Assembly: GCA_023411715.1 (NCBI GenBank)
Contig: JAEYOM010000113.1
Span: 1 to 63,959 of the forward strand
Length of the DNA stretch: 63,959 bases
Reading direction: 5' to 3'
Source of the DNA: Bacillota bacterium
Lineage (GTDB): Bacteria > Bacillota > Clostridia > Acetivibrionales > DTU013
Of this stretch, positions 23,024-31,885 are shown piece after piece (position 1 is the stretch's first letter; every line of letters begins with the position of its first letter). The notes below the pieces were generated by a model. The model ran no database searches and was not told the DNA's origin. It worked only from the letters and a program-made list of their open reading frames with translations. A program made the position numbers and the translations under genes.

Positions 23024-23052
23024 TTGACAATCGGGCTCATATCATTTATAAA
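23024..23052 (+). promoter_or_regulatory. Promoter of the M23 peptidase-bactofilin operon
   Basis: A perfect -35 TTGACA (23024-23029) is 17 nt from a -10 TATAAA (23047-23052), about 140 bp upstream of the M23 peptidase start. The region between it and the chemoreceptor start holds no gene. Confidence 0.65.
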
Positions 23053-23189
23053 TAGTAAAGTGATAAAATTTTCCGGGAAAAAAGGATTTTTAGAATTTTT
23101 GTAGAATAATTCATAAGCCTTTTTTTCTGGCCATCACTGTACAAAAGATAAATATGAACAGAGTTATCATTTATACAGGACGGTTGGGC

Positions 23190-24128
23190 ATGGATAAGGG
23201 TAAAGCAAAAAAAAGTGAAAAGAAGTATCTTTCGATCGTACTGGTACCGCATTCATCCAGTCATGTAAAGGTATTAAGATTCAATGCATTTTATACAAAG
23301 CTTATAGTGTCATCTCTGTTGCTAACCGCAATTATCGTCTGCGGCGGCCTTTATATATCCCGTATGCTCTACGAAAACAGATCGCTCAGACAGAACCTCA
23401 ATGACCTTTACAGTACGAATACCGAGCAGCGCCAGATAATCGAAGAAAAATCGAATGAAATAGATAAACTCAAAAAGGACAGCGCAGATTTCAACGAAAT
23501 CGTCAATGACAAGATCGAACAGTATACCGAACAATACAATAAAATAACGGATGATTACATAACAGGACAGAAATCCAAAAGCAGCCGCTCCGGTGAAAGG
23601 ACTGAGACCGCCTTCACCAACGATATGAGCGAATTAAAGGATACGCTCGACAGTCTGAGCAGTGTTTACAGCCGTTCCGGGCTCCCCGCCGCCGACCTTT
23701 CCTCAGCCGAGGCAAAGATCTCGGCATTCATGGAAACCGTCCCGACGCTCTGGCCGGCGATCGGTCGGATTACAGATGAATTCGGTTACAGGAAGGATCC
23801 TTTCACGAGAAGGACAAAATATCATGAAGGGATCGATATCGGATCCAATTACGGCTCCAGTATAAAGGCTGCTGCCGGTGGAACAGTGACTTTTGCACAA
23901 TATACGGGAGGTACGGGACGTACGGTTATTATAAATCACGGACGAGGTATTTCCACAGTTTATGGGCATGCGTCAAAAATATTGGTCAAGTCAGGACAGA
24001 AGGTCAAAAAGGGAGACGTCATAGCAAAGGTGGGAAGCTCAGGCAGAAGTACAGGCCCTCACCTTCATTTCCAGGTGCTTCTGTACGGTACTCCTGTCAA
24101 TCCGCTGAAATATCTCGATGTTAAGTAA
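23190..24128 (+). CDS. M23-family metallopeptidase (peptidoglycan endopeptidase)
   Basis: A 312-residue single-pass membrane protein: a basic cytoplasmic start, a membrane segment at about 40-62, a coiled coil (about 70-130) and a C-terminal LytM/M23 domain. Zinc ligands are His and Asp in 'HEGIDIGS' and the HxH of 'GPHLHFQ'. It should cut or scaffold peptidoglycan crosslinks outside the cell. The ATG at 23190 follows AGGA by 9 nt; a longer frame starting 36 nt earlier lacks a site. It is followed 33 bp later by a bactofilin gene; this pairing, in which the coiled-coil M23 protein works with the bactofilin scaffold in cell shape, is known from other bacteria. Confidence 0.9.
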   Translation: MDKGKAKKSEKKYLSIVLVPHSSSHVKVLRFNAFYTKLIVSSLLLTAIIVCGGLYISRMLYENRSLRQNLNDLYSTNTEQRQIIEEKSNEIDKLKKDSADFNEIVNDKIEQYTEQYNKITDDYITGQKSKSSRSGERTETAFTNDMSELKDTLDSLSSVYSRSGLPAADLSSAEAKISAFMETVPTLWPAIGRITDEFGYRKDPFTRRTKYHEGIDIGSNYGSSIKAAAGGTVTFAQYTGGTGRTVIINHGRGISTVYGHASKILVKSGQKVKKGDVIAKVGSSGRSTGPHLHFQVLLYGTPVNPLKYLDVK

Positions 24129-24161
24129 TAAATACAGTTTTTGTGGACAAGGGGGAGCATT

Positions 24162-24605
24162 ATGTTTAATAAGAATGCAGGTTTCCGTGACGGAGTCGAT
24201 ACAATCGTAGGTCCGACAACGATTTTTACAGGCAGTATAGAGGGCGAGGGCACTGTAAGAGTCGACGGCAAGGTGGTCGGGGGTCTGAAGGTTACCGGTG
24301 ATGTATATGTAGGCGATAAGGCAACGATAAAAGGTAATATCGAAGCCGCCAATGTTCACCTTTCCGGCACTGTCGAAGGCAATATAACGGCAAAGGGAAT
24401 ACTGAAGATCCTATCCTCGGCAAAGCTATACGGAGACATCCACGTCAATAGTTTTGTCGCAGACGAAGGCGCACTCTTCCAGGGGAAATGCGACATGCTT
24501 GATGTAACGGCAGCTGAAACTGCCTCTGAAACTGCCGCTGTAAAGTCCCATAAGAATTATAAAAAGAGCAGCGTACTTGAAGAAGTTTACGAGGAAAAGA
24601 AATAA
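24162..24605 (+). CDS. Bactofilin (polymer-forming cytoskeletal protein)
   Basis: A 147-residue bactofilin: a short N-terminal tail, the right-handed beta-helix domain from 'TIVGPTTIFTGSIEGEG' to about residue 115 with the regular 'G.....G.V' rungs, then a charged C-terminal tail. It forms nucleotide-independent filaments on the inner membrane face. GGGGGAGCATT precedes the ATG, which starts eight codons inside the longest frame. The M23 peptidase gene just upstream is its likely partner in local cell-wall remodelling. Confidence 0.92.
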   Translation: MFNKNAGFRDGVDTIVGPTTIFTGSIEGEGTVRVDGKVVGGLKVTGDVYVGDKATIKGNIEAANVHLSGTVEGNITAKGILKILSSAKLYGDIHVNSFVADEGALFQGKCDMLDVTAAETASETAAVKSHKNYKKSSVLEEVYEEKK

Positions 24606-24686
24606 GTGAGCATATGAAGCAGATCGCTTTGTGAAAAAATAATCGCTATGCTTATTATCAAGGCTGTAATGGCAAGGCGGAGCAGC

Positions 24687-24716
24687 AGACGGAAACGTCT
24701 GAGATTCCGTCTTTTT
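24687..24716 (+). terminator. Terminator after the bactofilin gene
   Basis: AGACGGAA pairs with TTCCGTCT over a 10-nt loop, followed by a TTTTT run, about 80 nt past the bactofilin stop. Confidence 0.8.
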
Positions 24717-25002
24717 ATGTACCACCATCTTCGGTAGAGAACGCTGTTCCTGAACATGGAAACACCCCCATCCTACCTTTGATACCTGTATATTCCGGAG
24801 GTGTTTGTTTGGTTACAGTTATTTAAAATTTTTTTTATGCCTTTGCCTGTATCAGTATGTCCTTTCCTTAAGGATTTCCCATGCCTTTATCCTCAAACGG
24901 ATCCCCTTAATGCTGATCATAGTTTCATTGTTCAGAATTGTACATGTCATTTCAGTCACGATCATTATTCCCTCCGGTTTTGCAGGGTATTTGCAATTGT
25001 GT

Positions 25003-25135
25003 TATAATAGCCTTACGCCGTAAGGCTATTATACGCCTCCGGCGGAATTTATGCGCCGCCGGAAATTTGCCCCTGAATGTTTGGATGGCAAAACGGCGGT
25101 GCGCAATTACGCCATGAATTTATGCAAATTCATGG
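25003..25135. repeat. Three consecutive hairpins ahead of the penicillin-binding protein gene
   Basis: Three inverted repeats follow each other: a 14-bp perfect stem with a GCC loop (25003-25033), CCGGCGG/CCGCCGG (25039-25062) and CCATGAATTT/AAATTCATGG with a 4-nt loop (25112-25135). None has a T-run. They occupy part of the 646-bp gap 24606-25251, which has no gene; the leading part holds the bactofilin terminator. They may be palindromic repeat elements or a structured leader of the downstream gene. Confidence 0.6.
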
Positions 25136-25251
25136 TATAATAGATAGCATCTTTTAGCATAGGGAACAAAGAGCAGTATAAAAAAGTCTTATTTCTGTTT
25201 AGGATAGAATATTACTGAGCTTCTATGCAGCAAACAAAAAGGAGGACGTGA

Positions 25252-27819
25252 ATGAAGTACAGTACAGGCTCCGCACATAACAGCACAAATAATAAAAAGA
25301 AAACATCTACTTCCGCAAGGAAGTTCATATTTACATCTCTGAAATTTCTACTGATTTTTATCGCAGCTCTGGGGTGTGTTGCTGTCGGTACCACGGGAGG
25401 CGCCGTATTAGGCTATATAAAGACTGCCGAACCCATCACCGACGAACAGCTCGCAACAAAAATGTCCGGAGGGACAACCATTATCTATGATTCAAAAGGC
25501 AATGTGATACAGAAGCTGACCGGCAGTGACAATATGGACAGTGAGCCGGTTTCCGACAAGGATGCTCCCAAATACCTCAAAGACGCTATCATCTCAATAG
25601 AGGACGAACGTTTTGAATCAAATCCGGGAATAGATTTACAAGGTATGATCAATGCAGGTATTGGATTTGCAAAAAGTATCATTACGGGTGATGATTCAGG
25701 AACGAGAGGCGGCAGCACGATAACGCAGCAGGTGGTCAAGAATATTACGGGCAACACCAAACGGTCTCTTGAACGAAAGGTGCAGGAGTGGTACCTTGCA
25801 GTTCAGCTCAATAACAAGCTCGAAAAATGGCAGATACTTGAGCTGTATATGAATCTGAGCTACTACGGCAACAGCTGCACCGGAGTACAGGCTGCTTCTA
25901 AGAAATACTTCGGCAAGCCCGTGCAGGAGCTCACACTGGCGCAATCCGCGCTTCTGGCCGGCATTACCAAATATCCGGGTAAATATAATCCTTTTACAGA
26001 ATCCGGCCGTGAAGAAGCAAAAAAGAGGCAGGAGGTCATACTCAAAAAAATGCTGGAGCTCGGCAAGATAGACAGGCAGCAGTATGAGGAAGCTGTCGAT
26101 GAGAATCTGCATTACATTCCGAAGTCGCAGTCGCAGAAGGTAACGAGCGTACAGAGCTATTTCGTGGATCAGGTAATAGTCGACGTCAGGAATGCTCTTA
26201 TGGAACAGCTCGACATTTCCAAGACTATGGCCGATTACATGATATACGGCGGCGGTCTCCAAATTAATACGACACTGGACCAGAGCATCCAGGCCGACAT
26301 GGACTCGGTTTTCATGGACGATAAATATTTCCCGCTGATCAACAAAAGTGCAGAACAGCAGGAGGAACATCCGCAGGCTGCAATGGCCATCATAGATGCA
26401 CAGAACGGCCAGGTTAGAGCGCTGCGCGGAGGGTATGGCAAAAAATTGGCAAGCAATACTCTGAACAGGGCATCCTCTTCACTGATGAAACGTCAGCCTG
26501 GTTCAAGCATAAAACCCCTTGTAGTTTATGCGCCAGCGATAGATCTCAAACTCATCACTCCGGCGACCGTAGTGGACGACGTCCCTGTATACATGCTGGG
26601 CGGTAAGGATTCCGGACGCGAATACCCAAGTAACTATGACAATACGCATGACGGGCTTACATCGGTCAGAAACGGCCTCAAAAATTCCGTAAACGTAGTC
26701 GCAGCCAAGATATGGAGAGATACCCTCGGTGCGGATGAATCGGTGGCATATCTGAAAAAGGTCGGCATCGACAGAACGAATGAAAAATATATCTCGCTCG
26801 TAATGGGCGGTCTGGAACAAGGCGTCAATCCTCTGCAGATGGCGGCGGCTTATGTTCCTTTCGCTCACAAGGGGCTCTATTTCGAACCTACAACATTCAC
26901 TGAGGTAAAGGACGTTAATGGCAAAGAGATCATAGACAGGAGAGCCGCAAATTTCAGTGAAGCTTACAGCGAGCAAACCGCTTTCATAATGGTAGACATG
27001 ATGAAGGAAGTCACGAAAGGCAGGACTTCAACCTACCCTCACAGTGGTACGGCAGCTGCAAACGTAAATGAAAAAATCATAGGTATGCCTGTCGCAGGCA
27101 AAACAGGTACTACCAGCAGCAATATAGACAAGTGGTTCGTAGGATATACTCCGTATTACACCGCGGCAGTCTGGTACGGATACGACAATAACGGAACTGA
27201 TCCTATCAAGCTGACTTCGAAGGAATACGACCAAGCCCAGAAGATTTGGGCCGCGGTAATGGCCAAAGTCCATGAAGGCTTGCCCAAGAAGGACTTTACG
27301 ATGCCTTCGGGAATAGTTCAGAAAAAAATATGCATTTACTCCGGCAAGGTGGCAACAGCGCTTTGTTCAAAGGATCCGCGCGGCGACGCTACCAAAATGG
27401 AATATTTCATAAAAGGGACTGAACCGAGGGACGACGATCCATGTAATGTCCATGTGGAGGCGCAGGTATGTACGGGAAGCAAGGACGCTTCGGGGCGTAA
27501 TCTACTGGCCGGGCCCTACTGTCCGCCCGACAAGGTCGTGACGAAGGTCTTCATAAAGAGGTTGACTCCCTATGTGCCTGCAAAACCCGGCGAGAAAGTT
27601 CCGAAGGATATTATGTATGAACTGCCTGCAGGCGAATATTGTACGATCCACGGTTCGTCTTCATCCATAATGACAGCGGGCGGTATAGGACTTGAGAATC
27701 CTCCGATCCCGGGATCCGGACTTGCCAATCCGGATTCGCTCGAAAGCAGCACACAGGATAAGGAAGGTATCTTGACAGGCTCTGCGATAGAATATCGTTC
27801 CAACCGGCAGGATAGATAA
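25252..27819 (+). CDS. Class A penicillin-binding protein (glycosyltransferase-transpeptidase)
   Basis: An 855-residue bifunctional peptidoglycan synthase. After a cytoplasmic tail and one membrane segment (about 22-50) comes the GT51 domain, with 'SIEDERFESNPG' (catalytic Glu) and 'GGSTITQQVVKN'. The transpeptidase has the active-site 'PGSSIKP' (Ser about 417), 'NSVNV' as the SxN motif and 'GKTGTTSS' as the KTG motif. A C-terminal tail of about 150 residues is Pro/Gly/Ser-rich and contains several cysteines. AGGAGGACGTGA precedes the start. It polymerises lipid II and crosslinks the chains outside the membrane. It is a single gene ended by a strong terminator. Confidence 0.94.
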   Translation: MKYSTGSAHNSTNNKKKTSTSARKFIFTSLKFLLIFIAALGCVAVGTTGGAVLGYIKTAEPITDEQLATKMSGGTTIIYDSKGNVIQKLTGSDNMDSEPVSDKDAPKYLKDAIISIEDERFESNPGIDLQGMINAGIGFAKSIITGDDSGTRGGSTITQQVVKNITGNTKRSLERKVQEWYLAVQLNNKLEKWQILELYMNLSYYGNSCTGVQAASKKYFGKPVQELTLAQSALLAGITKYPGKYNPFTESGREEAKKRQEVILKKMLELGKIDRQQYEEAVDENLHYIPKSQSQKVTSVQSYFVDQVIVDVRNALMEQLDISKTMADYMIYGGGLQINTTLDQSIQADMDSVFMDDKYFPLINKSAEQQEEHPQAAMAIIDAQNGQVRALRGGYGKKLASNTLNRASSSLMKRQPGSSIKPLVVYAPAIDLKLITPATVVDDVPVYMLGGKDSGREYPSNYDNTHDGLTSVRNGLKNSVNVVAAKIWRDTLGADESVAYLKKVGIDRTNEKYISLVMGGLEQGVNPLQMAAAYVPFAHKGLYFEPTTFTEVKDVNGKEIIDRRAANFSEAYSEQTAFIMVDMMKEVTKGRTSTYPHSGTAAANVNEKIIGMPVAGKTGTTSSNIDKWFVGYTPYYTAAVWYGYDNNGTDPIKLTSKEYDQAQKIWAAVMAKVHEGLPKKDFTMPSGIVQKKICIYSGKVATALCSKDPRGDATKMEYFIKGTEPRDDDPCNVHVEAQVCTGSKDASGRNLLAGPYCPPDKVVTKVFIKRLTPYVPAKPGEKVPKDIMYELPAGEYCTIHGSSSSIMTAGGIGLENPPIPGSGLANPDSLESSTQDKEGILTGSAIEYRSNRQDR

Positions 27820-27834
27820 AGTAAATTAAATTGC

Positions 27835-27866
27835 AAAAGCCCTGACATTATTTTATCAGGGCTTTT
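27835..27866. terminator. Bidirectional terminator between convergent genes
   Basis: AAAAGCCCTGA pairs with TCAGGGCTTTT over a 10-nt loop. The A-run and T-run make it functional for the penicillin-binding protein gene on the plus strand and for proB on the minus strand. Confidence 0.88.
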
Positions 27867-27918
27867 ATCATTTCAAGATCGCTAACAATGATTTGATTAA
27901 CTGATGGGCGGTATAAAA

Positions 27919-28734
27919 TCAACGAGCCGTAAACAAAGTGCCTGCTTCGTGACCTTCCGTTATGTCCATGATGATACCGGGTTCTGCCCCGCTGGCAAGC
28001 ACCATATCGATTTTATTCGACATAGCCAGTTTTGCCGCTGAAAGCTTCGTTACCATCCCGCCCGTCCCGCGCCTCGAACCGGCTCCACCTGCGCATTTCT
28101 CCAATTCGGGAGTTATCTCGCGCACGACGGAAATAATGTGGGAATTGGAATTTTTTCTCGGATCGTGGTCATAAAAGCCGTCTACATCAGAGAGTATTAT
28201 CAGAAGATCTGCATCTACCAGCGTCGCTACTATGGCTGACAGTGTGTCATTATCTCCGAATACGCGTTTTTCGCCGTATTCGATTTCATCTATGGAGACG
28301 GAGTCATTTTCATTGACGATAGGAACAACTCCGAATTTCATCAGTGTTTCAAAAGTACTTACCACATTATGTCTGGTATGCGCTTCCTCAACAACATCCC
28401 GGGTCAGCAGTATCTGACCTACGGTATGTCCGTATTCTGAAAAGAATTTGCTGTAATAATGCATCAGCTCGCACTGTCCAACTGCGGCGGCCGCCTGTTT
28501 TTCCCTGACGCTTTCCGGCTTCCCCTTTAGTTTCATCTTGCCGGAGCCTACTCCTATGGCCCCTGAAGTCACAAGCACAACTTCCCTGCCCTGGTTGAGC
28601 AGATCGGATAGAACGCGCGCCAGCTTGTCTATGTGGTTAAAATTGACTTTCCCGTTTTCATATGTAAGCGTTGAAGTACCAACCTTGACAACGATTTTTT
28701 TAGCCTGTCTGAGCCTGGCTCTTTCGTTATCCAT
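27919..28734 (-). CDS. proB: Glutamate 5-kinase
   Basis: This enzyme phosphorylates glutamate at the gamma carboxyl, the first step of proline synthesis. The 271 residues form an amino-acid kinase domain: 'KIVVKVGTSTL' (ATP site), 'VTSGAIGVGSG', 'VPIVNENDSVS' and 'FGDNDTLSA'. There is no C-terminal PUA domain, so it is the short form. GGAGGAGAATACGGG precedes the chosen ATG; a TTG seven codons upstream is the alternative. The partner gene proA lies 11 kb away on the opposite strand beyond a sugar-utilisation block, whereas the two are usually adjacent. Confidence 0.94.
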   Translation of the reverse strand: MDNERARLRQAKKIVVKVGTSTLTYENGKVNFNHIDKLARVLSDLLNQGREVVLVTSGAIGVGSGKMKLKGKPESVREKQAAAAVGQCELMHYYSKFFSEYGHTVGQILLTRDVVEEAHTRHNVVSTFETLMKFGVVPIVNENDSVSIDEIEYGEKRVFGDNDTLSAIVATLVDADLLIILSDVDGFYDHDPRKNSNSHIISVVREITPELEKCAGGAGSRRGTGGMVTKLSAAKLAMSNKIDMVLASGAEPGIIMDITEGHEAGTLFTAR

Positions 28735-28823
28735 TCCCGTATTCTCCTCCGGCAAATAAATATGATCTATTTCATATTATCACAATGACGAACGTGCATA
28801 CAACCATAAATGTTTACGCAGGC

Positions 28824-31184
28824 TTACTTTACAGCTGCCGAATTGTTAGTTCCCTCAGCCATTTCGTTTTCCCTGGCAGCATATTTTCTGGATATGCGGT
28901 ACTCACCGGGAGAACACTCCTCATACTTTTTAAAGAATCGCAGGAAGCTCTGTTCATTATTATAACCCAGGTTGAGCGCGATCTCCTTTACAGTCATACC
29001 GGTCTGCAAAAGAAGGCGCTTTGATTCCTCCACCCTTATATGGTTTATATAGTTTATTATATTGTCACCAGTTTCGTCCTTGAAGACCTTCCTTAGGTAG
29101 GAATAGCTTAAACCTACATTTTCGGCTATAGCGTTTATATCTATATCCTTTCGATAATTTTCATGTATGTATTCGAGTGCGCGGTCAAAATATCCCTTGC
29201 TCATGCTTCTGGCGCCGGACAGATATTCGGCGATATGCGTAAACATCTCTATCAGCCATACCTCAATATCGTCGAGTGTCTCCTTGCCGGAGAGTATGTG
29301 GTATATGTTGTAACTGCTGCCGAAGATCATTCCGATGTTCAGGTTCTGGTCCAGCAGCAGCTTTACCGTATTGACCGTAAGCTGGGTAAATACCTGTACG
29401 ATGTTTTCATAATTCATGCTTTTCTGCATGCGTATCTCTTCTACGAGTCCCCTTACGGTCTCATCGATTTTTTCCGTTATTCCCGAATTGATGAGATTAA
29501 AAAGCTGTTTTTCCCGCGCATACGGGTAAAAATAAACCGAATCGGAATTTTCGACATTCTTCCAGAGATTTATGCTTCCGTAGCCTGTAATCAGCTTATA
29601 TTTAAGCGCATCCAGCGCATGGTCGAAGGAATCTGCAACGCCGGACTGACTTCTGCAAGTGTCGCCGATGCCTATCGAAATGGTATTATCCAATACTTTC
29701 GACAGCTCATCCCGGATCTTCTCGAATATATTCTTCAGATCCATATCGATGTCACTCTCTTTTTGATGGTTTACAATAATCGCTATACTTTTTCTTTGGT
29801 AAAGCAGACCCGCACAATTGTAGTCCCTGCTGATAAGCTGCTCGGATACTTCAAGAATGAACGCTTTCATGTATTCCTGCTGTTTACTGCTGTAGACCTT
29901 GGTAAATTCGTTGTATTTATCAATAAATATGACCACGCATGCGAAATATTCAAAAGGAAAGTCGATCCCGGTAAATTCCCTATCCATATCTTCCAAAGAT
30001 TTCCCCTGCAAAAGGTTCATAAGATATGCGTTACGATTGTTGTTTCTGTTGCTCTCAAGCAGTGAAAACAGCCTATCCTCTTCACGTATCATCCTTTCGA
30101 AGGCTTTTGATATAATGGCCATTTCACTGTCATTGCTTTTGATGTCTACGCCTCTTTTGATCCTTATATCCTCTACGAGCTTGTTAAGAGGGCTCGATAT
30201 CTTCTTCGAAACTATATATGCGGTCAAAATACCCAAAGCCAGAAAGGCAAGGCAGATGTATATGGTTCTCATTATCAGTGAATTTATCTTACCCGTTAGT
30301 ACGGTCATGGGAAAGGTGCCGATATATATCCAATTATTGAAATCGGATTTGAAGTATGTGACCAGCTGCTGTTCATTGCCCTTCGCGATTACCAGATATC
30401 CTTCAGTACTCGGACTTTCACATATCTTGCCGATGTAACCCTCTTTAAGCCTTGTCCCTACCAGTTCTTCATTTACGTGCGATATCACGTCTCCGTCCTT
30501 GTTGACTATCATTATATAACCTTCATCCATTGAACTGCGGCTGTTGATCATGTCGCGCAGCTTTTTCTCATATATGTTGAAGATAAGCGTACCCCTTACA
30601 CCTGTAGTGTATGGCGTGAATGAATAAAACAAGGTTATCACCTTGTATTCGGAGCCTTCCATATTCGGGCTTGAATTTCTTATCGTTCTGTTATGTATAT
30701 AAAAATTGCCGGGCTGATAGTGCTTGAACCTGTCATAATCATCCATCCAGCTCTTGTCTATGAATTTATCCTTTTCCACGATACCCTGCGTTGAAGTTAG
30801 CAGGTAATCTGCACCGTCAGGGTACAGATAAACGGACTGCAGCATTTCGTTTGCGTTTGCAAGATTGGTGATAGTGTCATGCAAACTGTAAGCTTTCATA
30901 ATCTCATCGGAATCCGAGAAAAGTTTATCCAGCGAATATATATTGGAGATTTCATCCATATCGCCGTCGATACTTAATTTCAATGCATCCATATATATAT
31001 CCTGGGCAACGACTTCAGTGATACTCCCGGCAGTCTTCAGCTTACCGATATATAACTTGCTTATCTCGTTCTCCGAGTATCGCATTATTTCGTAACTTAA
31101 TATAGTCGTTATAATAATCATTGGAACTGCTATCAGAAGTGTCAGGCCAGCAAAGAATTTGAAAAACAGAGATTTTTTTCTCAT
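28824..31184 (-). CDS. Membrane-anchored AraC-family regulator with extracellular sensor
   Basis: A regulator of about 786 residues. A membrane segment at the N-terminus and another at about 305-325 enclose an extracellular Cache-like sensor. A HAMP-like linker ('SKKISSPLNKLVEDIRI') and a central domain follow, then a C-terminal pair of AraC helix-turn-helices ('INAIAENVGLSYSYLRKVF', 'VKEIALNLGYNNEQSFLRFF'). Such proteins sense extracellular sugars or oligosaccharides and activate nearby transport genes. Three ATG codons lie within 13 nt; the one after GGTGATGAAG is preferred. The adjacent decayed glycosidase and Lpl-type transporter are its likely targets. Confidence 0.9.
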   Translation of the reverse strand: MRKKSLFFKFFAGLTLLIAVPMIIITTILSYEIMRYSENEISKLYIGKLKTAGSITEVVAQDIYMDALKLSIDGDMDEISNIYSLDKLFSDSDEIMKAYSLHDTITNLANANEMLQSVYLYPDGADYLLTSTQGIVEKDKFIDKSWMDDYDRFKHYQPGNFYIHNRTIRNSSPNMEGSEYKVITLFYSFTPYTTGVRGTLIFNIYEKKLRDMINSRSSMDEGYIMIVNKDGDVISHVNEELVGTRLKEGYIGKICESPSTEGYLVIAKGNEQQLVTYFKSDFNNWIYIGTFPMTVLTGKINSLIMRTIYICLAFLALGILTAYIVSKKISSPLNKLVEDIRIKRGVDIKSNDSEMAIISKAFERMIREEDRLFSLLESNRNNNRNAYLMNLLQGKSLEDMDREFTGIDFPFEYFACVVIFIDKYNEFTKVYSSKQQEYMKAFILEVSEQLISRDYNCAGLLYQRKSIAIIVNHQKESDIDMDLKNIFEKIRDELSKVLDNTISIGIGDTCRSQSGVADSFDHALDALKYKLITGYGSINLWKNVENSDSVYFYPYAREKQLFNLINSGITEKIDETVRGLVEEIRMQKSMNYENIVQVFTQLTVNTVKLLLDQNLNIGMIFGSSYNIYHILSGKETLDDIEVWLIEMFTHIAEYLSGARSMSKGYFDRALEYIHENYRKDIDINAIAENVGLSYSYLRKVFKDETGDNIINYINHIRVEESKRLLLQTGMTVKEIALNLGYNNEQSFLRFFKKYEECSPGEYRISRKYAARENEMAEGTNNSAAVK

Positions 31185-31311
31185 CTTCATCACCATTATG
31201 TCAACGATATTTAAATCATAACACAGCGTTTCATGTATTACAATGTATTAATTAAAGCTTTGCGGAACAGCAGCCCTGCATTTGCTTTACGCGAACCTCC
31301 GCAAACTCGTT

Positions 31312-31740
31312 TCATATCTGGCCCCTGTCCCAGTAATCACCAGTCAGGCCGTCAAGGATGGAGCCTATCGCCCACGGTACACAGTTTTTCAACCTTTTTC
31401 CATATTCATAGGCCTTCAGTATGTAAAAAAGCACTGCCCCGTGATATATGAGCTGTACCCGGGTGTCGGAACTCCGTCGAACCACCATCCGTTGATACAC
31501 CATTTACCTTCGTTACAGGCGTCATAGGGCAGACCGGAGGCAGGGTTCAGAGAATTTTTCACGATATTTTCGATGCATGACAGCGCCTGCCGTCGCATAG
31601 ACTCGTCTCCAAGCCGCAGAGCCGTCATAAGCATGGGGGTGGCCACTGACAATCCGTTCGTCCAGCTGATGGACAGCAGCTTATTAAAGCTATAGCCTAC
31701 GCCGTTCTCTTCTTCAAAGACCTGACAGGAATAACCCAGA
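31312..31740 (-). pseudogene. Truncated, frameshifted glycosidase-like gene
   Basis: A minus-strand frame carries 'VFEEENGVGYSFNKLLSISW', then 'LRLGDESMRRQALSC' and 'NEGKWCINGWWFDG', and stops at 31416. Shifting frame near 31430 continues it as 'YILKAYEYGKRLKNCVPWAI' to a stop at 31312. The Trp-rich, helical pattern resembles a six-hairpin glycosidase C-terminus. The N-terminal part is missing and is replaced at about 31740 by unrelated sequence. So the gene has at least one frameshift and a 5' deletion. It lies downstream of the sugar-binding protein gene on the same strand and probably once belonged to that operon. The remaining stretch 31197-31311 holds nothing. Confidence 0.6.
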
Positions 31741-31787
31741 TCCGGTTACGCCGCTTGCGTTCTTCGATCTCTCTCCTCGGCATATAA

Positions 31788-31838
31788 CTACCCCCAGACT
31801 GAACAGTTTTTCTATTTCACTGTCCCATCTGGGGGTAG
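31788..31838. repeat. Inverted repeat at the break of the decayed glycosidase
   Basis: CTACCCCCAGA and TCTGGGGGTAG are a perfect 11-bp inverted repeat with a 29-nt spacer. On the minus strand it is followed by a start-like ATG and a basic peptide frame (MPRREIEERKRRNRIW) that runs into the glycosidase remnant in another frame. This could be a terminal fragment of an insertion sequence that caused the truncation, or simply the terminator of the sugar-binding protein operon. Confidence 0.45.
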
Positions 31839-31885
31839 CATATCACTTCTACTATAGCTTCTTATTTGCCTGTAAGGCTGCTGGA

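Noticed and set aside
24606..25251. Riboswitch ahead of the penicillin-binding protein gene
   Set aside because: I compared it with remembered consensus cores (cyclic-di-GMP, cobalamin, SAM, lysine, T-box) and saw no match; hairpins alone are not sufficient.
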